Assembly (NCBI GenBank): GCA_030704615.1
Contig: CM060731.1
Coordinates: forward strand, 21,640,001 to 21,700,000
DNA length: 60,000 bases
Reading direction: 5' to 3'
DNA from: Takakia lepidozioides
Taxonomy: Eukaryota > Streptophyta > Takakiopsida > Takakiales > Takakiaceae
This document shows, piece after piece, positions 46,231-58,957 of the stretch (positions are counted from its first letter, which is position 1; each line of letters starts with the position of its first letter). Below the pieces are notes generated by a model. That model was not told where the DNA came from and did no database searches. It saw nothing but the letters and a program-made list of their open reading frames with translations. The translations under genes were made by a program, and so were the position numbers.

Positions 46231-47346
46231 GAGTTCTGCAAGCATGTAAGACAGCCTAAACCCTATCTACATATGATGCATGTACATGTCCGGCAAGCAC
46301 AAGCACATGGCATGAACAAAGAGGCAGTGCGGGAATATGGTGCAGACATGACAGAGGTTAGATATGTGTTAGCTCTTGGAGCTCTTCGCGGTCCGGGCTT
46401 CGCGTTAACATGCACATTTATGTAAAATTGGGTGGAACACCCGTCTCTACTCTCCTCTCCAAGTACAAAGTCGGGCACTCTGGCTGCCAGGGAATACAGG
46501 CCGTGCGGACCCGCACTTGAGAGCCCATATATCCAGAGCGACTCTCGTTCTTCCAGTAAATGTCTTTGCAAGAAAATGGCCCATCTTTTGGTGTTTGAAG
46601 ACATTGTCGTAGTGGACATATAAGAAAGCTTTCTGGTTGGGCATTGACGGCCGCTGCCATATACACTGCAGTACCCCTTCGCGCACTCGAAAGCACCTGC
46701 AATACGACCTGGAAAAGTGGAAGCGAAGGATGACATCACGCACGTTCTTGGCAGGACGGAAGCGCGTTGGCAGGAACAGACCAGAGGGAGGGAAAGATCG
46801 ATGAAACAGTCTTCGCCCACAATTGGCGGCGGCTGCCATGCCCTAAATCCGGGCGGCTACGATAGCAGTGCGGCCTCACAGTGAGATGGACGGCACATCA
46901 TCTGGTGCGTTTGGGTCTGCCGGATCGGGCTGCATGGCGGCAGACCCAGCAGACCCAGCAGACCCAGCAGCGGGCAGACCCCAGCCCGGGCAGACCCACT
47001 GGGGACCCGATGGCGGGCGGACCCAGCGGCGAGGGCGGGCGGGCTGGGCGGCTGCAGGGCTGCCGACCGCGCTGCGCGGCTGGCAGGTGGGGGTGGGCGG
47101 GGCAGGGGAGGGCGACTCCGCGCCCTGTCCCACACGTGCGACATAAACTCCCAATTATTCAAAAATGAGAGGCATTGCATAAATTGCACCCTATATTTTG
47201 TTTCACTTCGGTTGGAAATTTTTGGAAGTGACTTCCAGGGGGTTCTTGTGTCAAAATTGATCTAGACCTGAGTGTAGGCGCACCAGTGATCGGATCTTGA
47301 CAAAGCGCCTTGAACGACTTCAGATCATCTGATTCAAACGGATTCG
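46231..47346. other. Spacer with GC-rich minisatellite
   Basis: A CAGACCCAG-type 9-bp repeat lies at about 46940-46975 within a very GC-rich block (46900-47140). A minus-strand frame at 46447-46839 (MAAAANCGRRLFHRSFPPSG) resembles an organelle-targeting leader in composition only. It could not be tied to a gene. Confidence 0.4.
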
Positions 47347-49179
47347 ATGGGTGATTCCTCGTCTACAGCTTATCCACCCCGGGATTCAGAAGAAGATGGG
47401 CGGAAGCGGAAATGGGAGAGGGAGCTCAACAACCGAAAAACTGTGGGTGAGTTTAAGGAATCGATGAGACAATCCCGCCCGGATTTATCCATCAATCCTC
47501 CTGTTCTGTTAGTGATTGGAGCGCAGCATCACGGCAAGTCCTCTTTCAAAAACTCGATTCGCAGACAACCGTAAAATATAGATTAAATATTCCGTGACGT
47601 TAGACTCAAGCGACGGAACAAAGTGACATTGTTCACAATCATCAACTCGCCATCCTTCGATGCCATGGATATATATGAGAGATCAGGAGCGACTGAAAAA
47701 AATATCAAATGAGATCACCGATGGCTCCACGGACATACCTGAGCCCATTGAGGTTGTCTCTGGAGAAGAAGTGGTTTTTGTATTCACCCACATTGTATCC
47801 AATTTTTCTGGTGGGAATTGTAATCAACCCACCGGAAAAACGTTGGTCTTGTGCGCTGGTCACAGTGGATACCTCAGTCGAAATCAAACTTCTGTAGTTT
47901 TGTGGCTTTTGCTGTACATCTGTGCGATCTGATTTGTGTGAATGCAGAGAAACTCAGCAGGTGTAAGTCAAGGGGCAAGGTCTGAAACGCAACAGGTCAA
48001 GATCTCAAAGGATCAATTACCACCTTTTGTGCATGTGTTCTATGTAGTTTTACCTTGCTTTTAATGTCTGTCACAATGAATGTGATATTGAAAAGACTGA
48101 GCTACTTCCTAGCAGATGATAACCAATCAGCTGAGAAAGACGACTTCGGCAGAAGTTGAAGGAAGTTGAAGGTGTTTGTAATCCAATTATTACAAAAGTG
48201 TACCAGACAGCTGGGGGTTCTGCTCGTGATGGAGATAGCGAGGATGATGAGGAGCATGAGGAGTTGTACGCTTCATCAATGCACCATAGGAGAGACAGGT
48301 AGATGAGACAAGAAGTTAAAAGTAGCAATATAAACTGCTCTATGGTTTGAAAAGTGAAGAGGGTGAAGATGGGGCAGGCCGTGGCCAAAGAGCTGAACCA
48401 GACTGCGTTCTCTGCATAGTTTTGAGCGCAGTTCAGGCAGACAGATACAAGAACCAGGGCGTTCAGCTCGCAAACTTGCGAACAATTAATTCTGCGAAAG
48501 AAGGGTGAGTTTGCAGATCTGTACTTGACTAATTTCAATTCTGATGTCCAGGTTTGTGCATAGTATGTTCGGCTAGCGTAACATACCTCCAACTGAGAGT
48601 CTTAAGTTACTGTTTCGCCAGAGCAATGAGAATTCATTTTGAAGCCTGGCTTAATTGTCAAGTTCTGGTTTGAAGTCTTAACATGTGATCAAGTTTCCCA
48701 TGTGGTCCTCCCGGGGCATAGATCGTGTATCGAGAGGGTTCGACTTAACAAAGTCTGCACTTAGAACTGAAAACGTCAGATGTGGCCAAGAAATTGTTTT
48801 ACCTCATTGTAGATCTATAGATCGTCAGTGAGAGTGGAAACGACTAGTCAGCTCGCCTTTTATCCTTGCTTACGACGTGCAAGTGCTTGCAGCTTCATTA
48901 TAAATTGTATCTCGGTTGTGATCTGCAGGCATGCCATTCGTGATTGTGATCACGAATAAAGACAAGGTGAGCGGAGAGGAATTGAAAGCGTCGTTGAGCG
49001 AACCCCGGGGAAATGGCAGTACAGACTCTGTAAACTGCTTAGCTAACTATGTGCAATCGCCCTTTTTTTGGAGACGACCTCAAAGTGAACATAAGCGCAG
49101 ACCGGGAGATATTATACATCATGAAACAGGCCCACGAGTATGCCAAAATGGTCATGCTCCAGACAGAGATCGAGTAAGA
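47347..49179 (+). pseudogene. P-loop GTPase-like gene, broken
   Basis: The ATG at 47347 opens MGDSSSTAYPPRDSEEDGRK, leading to VLLVIGAQHHGKSSFKNSI, a Walker A/G1 motif (GxxxxGKS). Downstream, in other frames, are a switch-like stretch (LFTIINSPSFDAMDIYERSG), MPFVIVITNKDKVSGEELKA with the G4 motif (NKxD) at 48931, and an ending (ISADREILYIMKQAHEYAKM) before a TAA at about 49177-49179. Stops and shifts between these pieces cannot all be removed by plausible introns. It is either a pseudogene or badly affected by indels. The subfamily is not recognised. A relative of the last exon survives at 20402. Confidence 0.5.
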
Positions 49180-49822
49180 GAAATGAAATGAAATGGTGCT
49201 TTATAACGTCCGTTATAGAGTAAGCATTGCGTTAGCATATGGGTCATCTCCAAGCATAGGAAATCCAGTGGTCAAAGTGATATCCGCCCTATCTCAACTG
49301 GCTCTGGATCTGAGCTGGATCTCGGACTCCGATCCGTAACCCCCCTTTCCAAAAGTAAAAAATTAATAAAAGTATATTTCTGCCTAAAAAGTAACGCTAT
49401 AAAAAGAAAGACAAAAAGTAGAGTCTAAACTTTTAGGGTCGGACTATATAAGCGCGCTTCACTTGCGTTCTTCAAGTGTTACTTGCGTACTCTTACATAC
49501 TCTGATCCACTTGCTAGACTGTCTGATCTTCACATGCGTAATCTAGACTGTGCGTACTCTCATAGATTCTCTGATGTTCACTTTCTTACTCTTATAAGCT
49601 GTCTGATCTTCACTTTCGTACTCCTATAGACTGTCTGATCTTCACTTGCGTACTCTTATAGACTGTTTGATCTTCACTTGCGTCAAGACAGTCAGATTTT
49701 CACCGGTTGCTCCACACTATGGGCATCCTGTTTGGTGCCAAGGGGCTGTTCTCGGGCTGTTTCACCACTGTTTCAGACCCACCGGGGGTCAACTCTATGA
49801 AGCAGCGAAGCCTTATAAAATG
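49100..49822 (+). repeat. Segmental duplicate B with TATA region and minisatellite
   Basis: Counterpart of 20402-21665. It contains GGACTATATAAGCGCGCTTC at 49440-49459, a plausible TATA box, and about five copies of a ~35-bp unit (GACTGTCTGATCTTCACTTG, CGTACTCTTATA) at 49490-49700. A SAUR-like coding remnant follows. Confidence 0.7.
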
Positions 49823-49950
49823 TGACAAAATCTCATGTCTCCCACCCACCAGGGGTGCCAAGGGGCTGCGTCACCTCTGTTTCCCACCCACCGGGGGTGA
49901 GCTCTATCATTAAATCTGTGATAAAATCTCATGTTTCTCACCCACCGGGG

Positions 49951-50196
49951 TTGCCAAAGGGCTGCGTGGCCGTCTACGTGGGCACATAGAGGCGCCGGTT
50001 TGTGATCCCAATTGGTCTCCTCAGGCATAAACTAATTGGTGAGTTGCTTGCCAAGACCGAGGAAGAATATGGATACGAGAACGAGGGGCCCTGTGTGCGC
50101 ATCTCTTGCGACCCTAATCTCTTTGAGCAATTCTTGCACGGCAAATTAGAATCTCTTACATGCAGAGAGCCTTCCTTAACGTTGGTCCCAGTGTGA
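49951..50196 (+). pseudogene. SAUR-family (small auxin-up RNA) pseudogene
   Basis: Encodes LPKGCVAVYVGT, then a TAG, then RRRFVIPIGLLRHKLIGELL, AKTEEEYGYENEGPCVRISC and DPNLFEQFLHGK. This is the conserved SAUR core of auxin-regulated growth proteins. The in-frame TAG replaces the usual acidic residues before RRFVIP. Upstream, the segment CCCACCRGGGGTGCCAAGGGGCTGCG is repeated imperfectly at 49845 and 49740, as if the start region were duplicated. There is no intact start-to-stop frame. Confidence 0.75.
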
Positions 50197-50539
50197 GGTC
50201 CCAGACTCGCGAACTAATAGAGACTCGAGCGATTAAAATACGGTGGAGCCCTACAAGAAGATTGCTGCAGCACTTTGAGGACTTCTGTGTGACACTAGCA
50301 TTGTACCAACTTGAGCAGCAATTGTTTGAAATTATAGACAATTGCACTGCCAAAGACTTTCTGAATGACAGCTTCTGGCAAATTTCGAGTTAGTTTTCTG
50401 ATAGTTCTCTGAGGCTTCAGTCTAGGTGCGTGCTCCTGCTACTTTAGGATGAGAAAAAGTTCTACTTGACTATCGATTTAGTCAAATGACCAAAGACTTT
50501 GGCCTATGTACCTGCATTGCAGCGAAAGGAACATAACAG

Positions 50540-51160
50540 CAAATTTCTAATCTACAATTTCTAGCACTTGATTACATGTCCATCAACTATGCACACTGAG
50601 AGGGTTAGTATTGCGTTAGCACATGTGGTCATCTCTTACCAAGAGGAACCCCTCTGTATGTTACACCCATTTGTACAGTCACCCAACTTGGGTCTTCTTA
50701 TAAAGCTAAGGAGGTTTCTTCCTCTGTATGTTCGTCTTTAGAATCCCTCCTTGTGATTTCTGTTTCACATCTCCAGCTATAAAATCAAGTGATATACATA
50801 AAACAACTCCTGGAAATCTAATTGTAGCAAAGCATCTTGAGTAACACTATCGAGAGTAACACTTTCGAGAGTCGATATGAACAGATTCATTTAAATTCCT
50901 TACATAAGGCCAGGCTTCTCATGATCTCATCACATGACTAGTACTGGCGTCTCTCATGGATAGATGATTTCTGCATACAGTCTGCATACAGTCCACCTTT
51001 CTACTTTCAAACTCAGATGGTATCTCCAGCCTAACATGAAATCAACCACACCTTCGCTGATTTGTGATCCCAGTTATTATCCCGAGCATAAACCGTTTGG
51101 TGAGTTCCTTGCAAAGACCCAGGAAGAATATGGATACGAGAGTGAGGGGGGTATGTTCAA
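50540..51160 (+). pseudogene. Third SAUR duplicate: promoter fragment and core fragment
   Basis: 50565-50635 shares TTGATTACATGTCCATCA and GTATTGCGTTAGCACATG with copy A. 51062-51160 encodes FVIPVIIPS and, after a frame change, KPFGEFLAKTQEEYGYESEGG, a close relative of the SAUR core at 49951. It is non-functional. Confidence 0.6.
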
Positions 51161-51989
51161 AGCACTAATATTCACAGTGACAAAACCATGTTTCCTAGAC
51201 TGCAGAAGGGTTTTTTTTTTTTCCTCCAGTACAACGGCGAAGGGATTATAGTAATTCCACAGCACTCGCAGCAAACCTACCTATCACTCATTCTCAGAAG
51301 AACCACAGCACAATATACAAATGAATTACCGCAACACGTGAGTCCAATATTAAGATTTTTGATGCTATAGGATACTTCAGTAGGGACCCTGCAGGAGGTT
51401 GTGTTGCACTGACAATATCTATAGCTACTGACAATCCACTAGGATAGGCCTTAAATGTCTATCACTCGGCAGTCAAGAGTGGGGCTTGCTGTGACTTGCT
51501 GTCATGCTGCTCTCCAGGTAAAATTGCCTCCAAACTTGCTTGCCTATCTCTAGGTAGAAAGATTGCCCCTTTGCACACAGTCAAACATCCACACAACAAC
51601 ATCCATCAGAACAAACAACAAGATACATGTTAACTATGCATGAGATTGGAGTGCACAAAGCACCCTTCTCCTGACCACAAGTTCTGCCTAGAGTACCACG
51701 TTTAGATCCTAACATGGTCACCACCAAGAAGATATTCCTTCTCTTTGGTTTGTGCATGATGACAGCAAGATGCCTGCCCAAAGTTTGAGTCTTGTGAGTC
51801 AGGATGAGGAACAGACGTGCATCATGGAAGGCATTGGATACTGCTGCATATGAGACAGGTCAAATTATATGCAAACCTAACAAGAAAGAAAGAAGGAAAG
51901 ATTTTATATTTGCCATGGGAGGCTCAAAGGGACACAAGTGGAACAACAAAGAACCACACAGAGAGAGATTGTACTAATGAGAAGTTCTG
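51161..51989. other. Spacer, partly repetitive
   Basis: No gene is seen. 51880-51960 (AAGAAAGAAAGAAGGAAAGA, then CATGGGAGGCTCAAAGGGAC) resembles 55845-55925 inside the spinster gene, so it is a dispersed repeat. Confidence 0.4.
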
Positions 51990-53110
51990 TAGCATTGTGG
52001 CCATAGACCCACCACCCAGTTTGGGCGGAACAAGAGGGAATAGACGCTACTGTGTGAGCGGCTCATTCCAGTAGTAGACCTACCGGGGTATAAACAGCTA
52101 GTTTGGGCTTTCCAAATTTCCTCTAGAAAGCCCTTCAAACAAGCATCGATCTTCAGTGTGTGAGCTTCCCAGAAATTAGACTGCAACAGGGCGAGGGTTT
52201 TAGGCTCAGCCTCAGATTTTGGAAGTTGGTGAACAGAGATGTAGGGACTATGTCCTGAAGAGGGTAACTCTCTAATGCAAATACCCCGACATCGTAGGAA
52301 TGGAGCAGAGGGATCTCTTCACTGCCCCATGAGAGAATGTACTCATAAGACTTTGTTTTCCGTAGCCTTGTGGCCATAGAACCCGCGCCCAGTTTGGAAC
52401 GAAACATAGGGAAGAGGCACTAACTTTGTGAGGGGCTCACCAGTAGTGTGACTCACCGTGATATGAACAGTTAGTTCAGGCTTTCCAGATATCCTCTAGA
52501 AAGCCCTTCACACAAGCATCGATCTGCTGTGTGTGAGCAGCCCAAAAGTTACACACCAACAGGGCCAGGGCTTCAGGCTCAGCCTCAAGAATTTGAAAGT
52601 TGGTGAATGTTCTTGATGTTCCTGACGAGGGTCACTCTCTGGTGAGAATACCCCAGACAATGTATCAGAAAATGGCTATTGCCCGCACATTGGGCAATTA
52701 GAATCTCCTTTTCCTCTCTGCATCTGTTTCTTGTTCAAAGGTAGGCTGTCAGCCCTGAGTTTAAATTTCAGTCTAGTGCCAAGGTAGGTAGGCCCTTCAG
52801 ATCATCCTTATGAGATCATCCCCATGAAAGAATGCACTCATAAGACGTTGTTTGCCGTAGCCTTGTGGCTATTGACCCCGTGCCCAGTTTGAGCGGAACA
52901 CAAAGAGACAGAAACTACCTTTGTCAGGGACTGACGCTGGTAGTATGAATGACCTTGACACAGGCAATTGATCCAAGTTTCCTCTAGAAATCCCTTTACA
53001 CAAGCATCAATCTGCTGTGTGTGATTTGCCCAATAAATAGGCCCCCAAAAAGTGCAGAGATTTTGGCTCCGCCTCGAGATTTTCAAAGTTGGTAAACAGA
53101 GGTACAGGCA
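51990..53110 (-). repeat. Three tandem ~400-bp repeat units
   Basis: Units start near 51990, 52365 and 52855. Each carries AGCNTTGTGGCCATAGACCC, CCCAGTTTGG, TTTCCTCTAGAAAGCCCTT, CAAGCATCGATCT and GGCTCAGCCTCNAGATTTT in the same order. They are diverged (roughly 75-85% by eye). A single inverted copy lies at 18960-19150. The type of element is unknown. Confidence 0.6.
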
Positions 53111-53145
53111 CAAATCCCTTGACGGATTTGAAGAGATCATCACCA

Positions 53146-53190
53146 TGAGAGAGAGAGAGAGAGAGAGAAAGAGAAAGAGAAAGAGAAAGA
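53146..53190. repeat. (GA)n / (GAGAAA)n microsatellite
   Basis: Purine-rich simple repeat just beyond the stop codon of the spinster gene, within its probable 3' UTR. Confidence 0.8.
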
Positions 53191-53195
53191 GATAT

Positions 53196-56100
53196 CTAAC
53201 ATGGCCATGGATATGGGACATGGCAGAAGAGCGTCCAGACAAAGAAAGAGATAGAAAAGAGAGACAGATAGGAGGTACCAGCTGCCCAAATTGCTGCGGC
53301 GAGGAAAAATATGGAGGTGAGAATGAGAGCAGTCAGGCGCCAATCTTGTAGCCAGTCCTGCAGAGTCCAACTCTCCAATCAGATTTGATGTTGACTACTT
53401 CACATTTTGAATGTTACAAGAAAGGCTGAGATGGCTTAATCTACTCGCATGTAGTTAGTTTGAAAATAGTTCTGCTACCACCATGACTACATGAAATATC
53501 ACAGCAGTGGCCATAAGAAAATTAACTGCACTCGGAAGATTTGAAAACAGCTGAACCCATCTACAACAACTGGCTAGAAAACAAAGGGAATATGGGCGCC
53601 CAGAGGTAACATCCACCTGAACAGCACCAACAATGGGAGATGAGGGAACATCTCCAAACACATGAATGAACACTGTCGACATGGCCATAGCTAAGGGTCT
53701 CAAAAGTGGAGTCACACATCGCAATGATACAAAATTCACAGGTCCCTGCAGACCACCACATCCCAACACCATATATTAAATTCCTCCCCTTCCGACACCC
53801 TCCACCAGTAGCAGCCATACTAGTACAGCAAGTATAGCACCTAGTTATAAGTCCAAATAATTTTAGTTAAAAAACATACAACTCTACAGTGTTCAACTAG
53901 ATACACTTATGACATAACCATATCCAATGTCTTTACTGCGATATAAGCTTCCATAAAGCGACCGGGCATCAACCACTTCTCAAGGGCATAAGCATTCCAC
54001 TGTGAAGCCAGGGATGAGATACCCACCTGAGTAGCAAAAATGAAGAACTCCCCCACAGCAAACAGAGGAATAAAGACTCGCAGGGTCCTTGACATGAATG
54101 CAAGTAGGCAGCCTACTGCACCCAAAAATGTGGCTACTGCAAGCAGCTATCCCCCAGCACCCCCACTTTTATAAGCCATTGAATATTCCAGATTATTCCT
54201 GTTACTTAGAGACTTAATGCTGCACTGGCATAACAAACCATAACCCCTAACCTTTCAAGCAAAGGGGTGGTGGGCAATAGTACTGGTTGCCCTCCGAGGC
54301 ATGGATCCACACACACAAATCAACACAGCCAGACAGACTCTGGGCAGCAGTTGCCAGAGTTGAATTCAGCAGTGTCCTACGTGGTGTAGCTGGACCGCTT
54401 CCTTATGTACTGCACCTGGAAGGCTGCTGGTTGCTAAGGAACATGTGAACAGCTTCTAGCTTTGCTGCAGGGCCAGAGCCTGTGACGCCCAGTGGTGTAT
54501 TCCTTTTCACATTTAGTGTATGAGGGCTTGTTTCAGGTTGTGGATGAAAGCTCATAAAATCGAGCTAGAGATCTTCGGATCACAATCACAGATTTTGTCA
54601 AGTCAGACAGCATTTCACAAAACCAGCTGAGTGACTCAATAGAGAGTGGTGGCAAACCTTGAAGGCATTTTTGACAGTGGAGCCAATGTAGTCCAGAACA
54701 ATGCCCCCAAATACCGTACCCAAGATGCCAGACATTATTGTTACTGCTCCAAACACCAAGTCTGCATTATCCTAGTCATTTGCACATTTTGTCACATTAA
54801 AGATCCACTTGTTTCTCAATCAACTACAAACAAAGCCGTTCACCATATGTTGTCCTTGAATACTAGACATGAATCTGATCACTTACATCTGCCCTCTATG
54901 TGACGGAAGCCCATGGAGGGGTCTGAAGGGTTATTTATCCTTCAGAAGATTGAAGCAAGACAACTTTCTCAATGACTAAAATATGCCCATCTATTTTACT
55001 GCCTTCCCACATGACACAAGAAACATACCATGTGATAGATGGCTTGACCTGCCTTTGGACCCCAATAAGAGTAAGCACCCAACACAAAGTTGAATGTTAT
55101 ATACCCTGCAGGGAACACAACCAAACTTCCATCTTAATGTTTATTCTCTCACCACCACCACAATTGATTCGTAGTTGCAAACTATGAGACCACATATTTC
55201 CATCCTTAAATCCTTTTTCCAAACTCACACACAAGGTGCAGATCTAGTTCCAGATAACAGCACCACACAAACATGTCACAGGGGGTACATTACCCAGAAC
55301 ATTGATGCCATACACTCTATCGGATAGTAGCACCTTACAGTCACCCAACAAACCCTTCAATTGTGTTCCAACTCCATGAAAAAGTCCAACCCTGCATTTT
55401 CCACTAGTGTACCACATCGTCAAAAGAGCTGCTAACTTTTTGTGAAGTGATAACTGTGTCAGTTATACTCTGAGTAGGATGGCTCTCAACATCTTCCCAA
55501 AGCCAATGTTCAAGAATGGAGAAACAAGGGTACTGCACATCCAAGGGTAAAAAGAACTTCCCACCTGACATGCACACACATTGCAGTTAGTGCCACTGAG
55601 CCCAACAGCTCTGCCTGCTCATATGACCAATGCACACTCACATAAGCCTACCAGTATCCTACACATTTAAACATGACCCAGCTGCTACATCAAACTTAAA
55701 ACCGAAACTTTGTGACAAACCACATCAGCTTTCGGTTTACGTACTCATTGTGCTTCTTTGCTAGCTCGGGTGCAACCCTTTGCTCGAGATCCCGTCCTCC
55801 CTCTTCTGCCAGATGCAAATTTGTGTGGTGTAAAACAGACAAGAAAGAAAGGAAAAAAGAATCTTATTTATGTCCACGGGAAGCCCAAAGGGCTCAAGGG
55901 ACACAGGACAGTGCAAAACAATAAATACTGAAGACCGAAGGAGGAGTTGTTAAAAAAGGGAGCCAAAGAAAAGAGAAAAAAAAGAATAAGAATCTTCACC
56001 CATATCCTCGGCCATACAAGGCAGACTGCCATCTCTTTCTACTTAAAGAAAAATACACATTTGGACTCCCCACTAAAACCTCTAGGGAAGAAGGCCACGA

Positions 56101-58957
56101 GACCAGAGCCAGGACTACCTTCAGAATTTAAGGCTGACGAGCCCCCATCCAAATTCTGTGTCAATCTACTGTTGGTCATGCTCCCTGTCACATCCTCCAT
56201 AAACAGCACTCAAAACCATGGCAGTAACCTAGTGGAAAAAAATACCAAGAGTTTAATAAGAATCTCAAAGCTCGCACTCACTCCTACATCCAAGTCATCA
56301 CCTAGCTCAACAAGGATGGGTCCTGGAGCAAGCAACTCACCCAGACTAGATAGAGGCTAAAATACATGAAATATTATGAAGTACCTTTAAGATGCATTGG
56401 ACTGGAAACAAAGCCAAAAATTGCAAAAGGAAGCATGAGTAAACTCTCAATCCAGAAAGCAGCTCGCCAGCTCCACCATCCTCCTATCTGCGGATGGCCA
56501 AAAACAGTCTTACGTGCCCCATTGTGCTGAGAAGGGTGAGAGACACACACATATAACAACCAAACTCCTAATGATCACCAGCTGACATCACCACTAGAGA
56601 GGAGAAAGTGGTGCCGCTGTAGACTCCATAAGACAAAAAAAATAACAACTGAGGTGAGGTTTCAAGTTAAGACACTGAAAATGCATATACATCAAGCTTT
56701 ACCCTCTAGAGACTGACCTTGAGAGCACAGAGAGAACAAGTCTTTCCACATACACTTCAATTCTCTCCCTGAGTAGAGATGCAAACAGCCTAGACAGGAC
56801 GTGAGATGGAGCAGTGAGATACACACCAGGCCTCCAAAGACGTAGCCCAGGGCAGTCCCAACTGGTATGCACATGTAGAAGATGGATAGCCATGCGGAAC
56901 TCTGCAATCAGAACATTCACTATTGCTTGAGCATACTGAAACATGCAATCATACTAGTAGGCAGTGCCCTATCACGCACCTTTACAAATCAGAATACAGT
57001 AAAATCCAATTAGTCCATGGAGATGATTCGAGTATATCAGAGCCCTTGTCCTCAAACAAAACATGCACCTGTTCAGGAGGAGCGACGTCATCGATAAAAG
57101 GAGCAGCCAAGCTGATGAAGGATGCCTCTCCTACACCTACCAACCTGTGACACCCTTCTTACAACTTTATTTACCAGACTTCAAGTGAAACACCCACTGT
57201 AATTGTATTCTAGCGGTCATCAGCTGTCTATTTTCAAACATCAAAGGCATCAAGGCCATGAGGCAGTGAGAGATGATTGAGACATGCCTTTTCAATAAAG
57301 TGGCAGGGGGATGCTCATTGTCAGCAGGCTGAGCTTAGATCGCCCAGACTACAGATAAAGAAAAGGCAACGATTTATACTTAGCAATAGATGAGGCGAAA
57401 AGTGTTATAGCTTACATGCGAAAGCAAGTAATGGACCAGAATCCTATTGAGAAGCCACAACCTGCTGTTGCAAATGTCCAGACAGACAGCCCGACGCCGA
57501 TTAGTCGGAAAGGATTATACCTGCACCAACACGTTGTGAACATGAAAACTTCCAGCTGCCCAAAAATTTTCTCATTTAGAACTTCAACCTAGGCTGTCCT
57601 CCACACCCTACCAGTAAATATGCTAGAACAGCACAAACTACATCCCCCTCTATGTTTAATCTCAGTCCACACTTTACAGACTCTCAAGCCATATCCAGGC
57701 AAATTGTTATACATTAAGCTCTTCTTTCTTTCTTCCTTCGTTATAGTGATTCAACAGAAAAATGACTCGCTACATTTTGGCATAAGGCACGCTTCTAGGG
57801 TTCACCAACAGAGAAAGCTCGTCTGTCAGCCCAAACTATCCCAAGACAGCTGCGACCAACGCTGGCAGCAATTGTGGCCTATGGCCACCTATCTAACTAT
57901 CTGCTAGTGGAGGAATGTGTACACCAAATTTGTGATCTGTGCTCCTCAACTGACTTTCACACAACATCAGACAATTCCTCTTGATAGTCTGACCCCACCA
58001 TAGTTCATATCCAGATCAAAGTAATTAGTAATCAAAATAATCTGCTGTGCAAGGCACAACCTAGCACTAGGTCCAAATTCAAGGCCTGGCATTGGCAATC
58101 AGTGTAGCCAAATGTGCGAGATGAATATTTACAGCATGTCCAAGCTCAAGGCTAGATTCCGAACTCACCGTTTCGAAAGGTCGGCAAAGATTGGAGACGC
58201 CACCAACAGCCCAACCATAAATGCAGACGACAAAACTCCATCTTGAAAATAGGTCAACTCAAATTCGCCCCTGTCAAAATTCCCAAGAAATTCGGGAGAA
58301 ATGTCTCGAAGGAGCGTTCAAATGAGTAAATTGGATACCATCTGTCTTGCTGAGCTCCTCGTACAAGCAGCTCAGCCTACCCCTAAACCTTACTGGTCAG
58401 CCATTTGAAAATGCATTCCGCTTTTATCTACTCCCAAGACTGTCCAGTGAAACAAGCGCTCAAAGTAGCACATTGGATACACTTCATTGTGCTGAGCTTC
58501 TCTTATAGGCACCTCAGTCTTCAATCCCTAGACCTAATTGGTCACGTTCCTATTTCCTCCACTCCCATGAACAAGCTAAAGATTGTTTCTGTCAGACCGA
58601 CCGCACATTTAAAGCACACGGATATTTAAAAGTTTCAGATTACAGAAAGGAACTTGACACTGAAGAAAGCTAACAAGGCATGGCATAATATAACTTCCGA
58701 AACGCGGAAAAATGATGAGGAGTGCAGAACAAAGAGATTCCAAGTTTAGGTCGCGAAAGAATCGCATACTGAATTCCAGAGCCATGGCTGCAGGCCTCCT
58801 TTTCCAGACAACTGGAGTCTCCAGGGGCACCATTGACACCATTGCTCGCTATGGCTCCCCGATCCACATAATTCAGCAAATTGATCACACAAAAGAGAAA
58901 GAGCAGCCTCCGATTAGCTCCTGGAGTACTGCCATGATCTTCAGGTACATTAGCCAT
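53196..58957 (-). CDS. Spinster-type MFS transporter (SPNS homologue)
   Basis: Major-facilitator membrane protein of the plant spinster group; sphingolipid-related transport is the family annotation and the substrate here is unknown. Exons on the minus strand: 58770-58957, 58169-58270, 57416-57520, 57069-57144, 56827-56901, 56385-56487, 55294 to ~55340, 55029-55105, 54658-54771, 54027-54146, 53617-53745 and 53196-53357. Diagnostic segments in order are INLLNYVDRGAIASNGVNG, FQDGVLSSAFMVGLLVASP, FRLIGVGLSVWTFATAGCG, ASFISLAAPFIDD, AWLSIFYMCIPVGTALGYVF, FVLGAYSYWGPKAG, GTVFGGIVLDYIGS, FIPLFAVGEFFIFATQ, LRPLAMAMSTVFIHVFGDVP and LILTSIFFLAAAIWA. Twelve helices are plausible. The exon 3/4 junction is one base off, and the exon covering the central cytoplasmic loop (55.4-56.4 kb) was not found. 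The ATG at 58957 is the first in frame. Confidence 0.88.

Noticed and set aside
46447-46839. 130-residue minus-strand frame as the N-terminus of the PPR gene
   Set aside because: It resembles a targeting leader only by composition, and no splice link to the PPR repeats was found.
46876-47189. Several overlapping open frames in the GC-rich block
   Set aside because: Composition and a 9-bp tandem repeat keep all frames open; no conserved motif.
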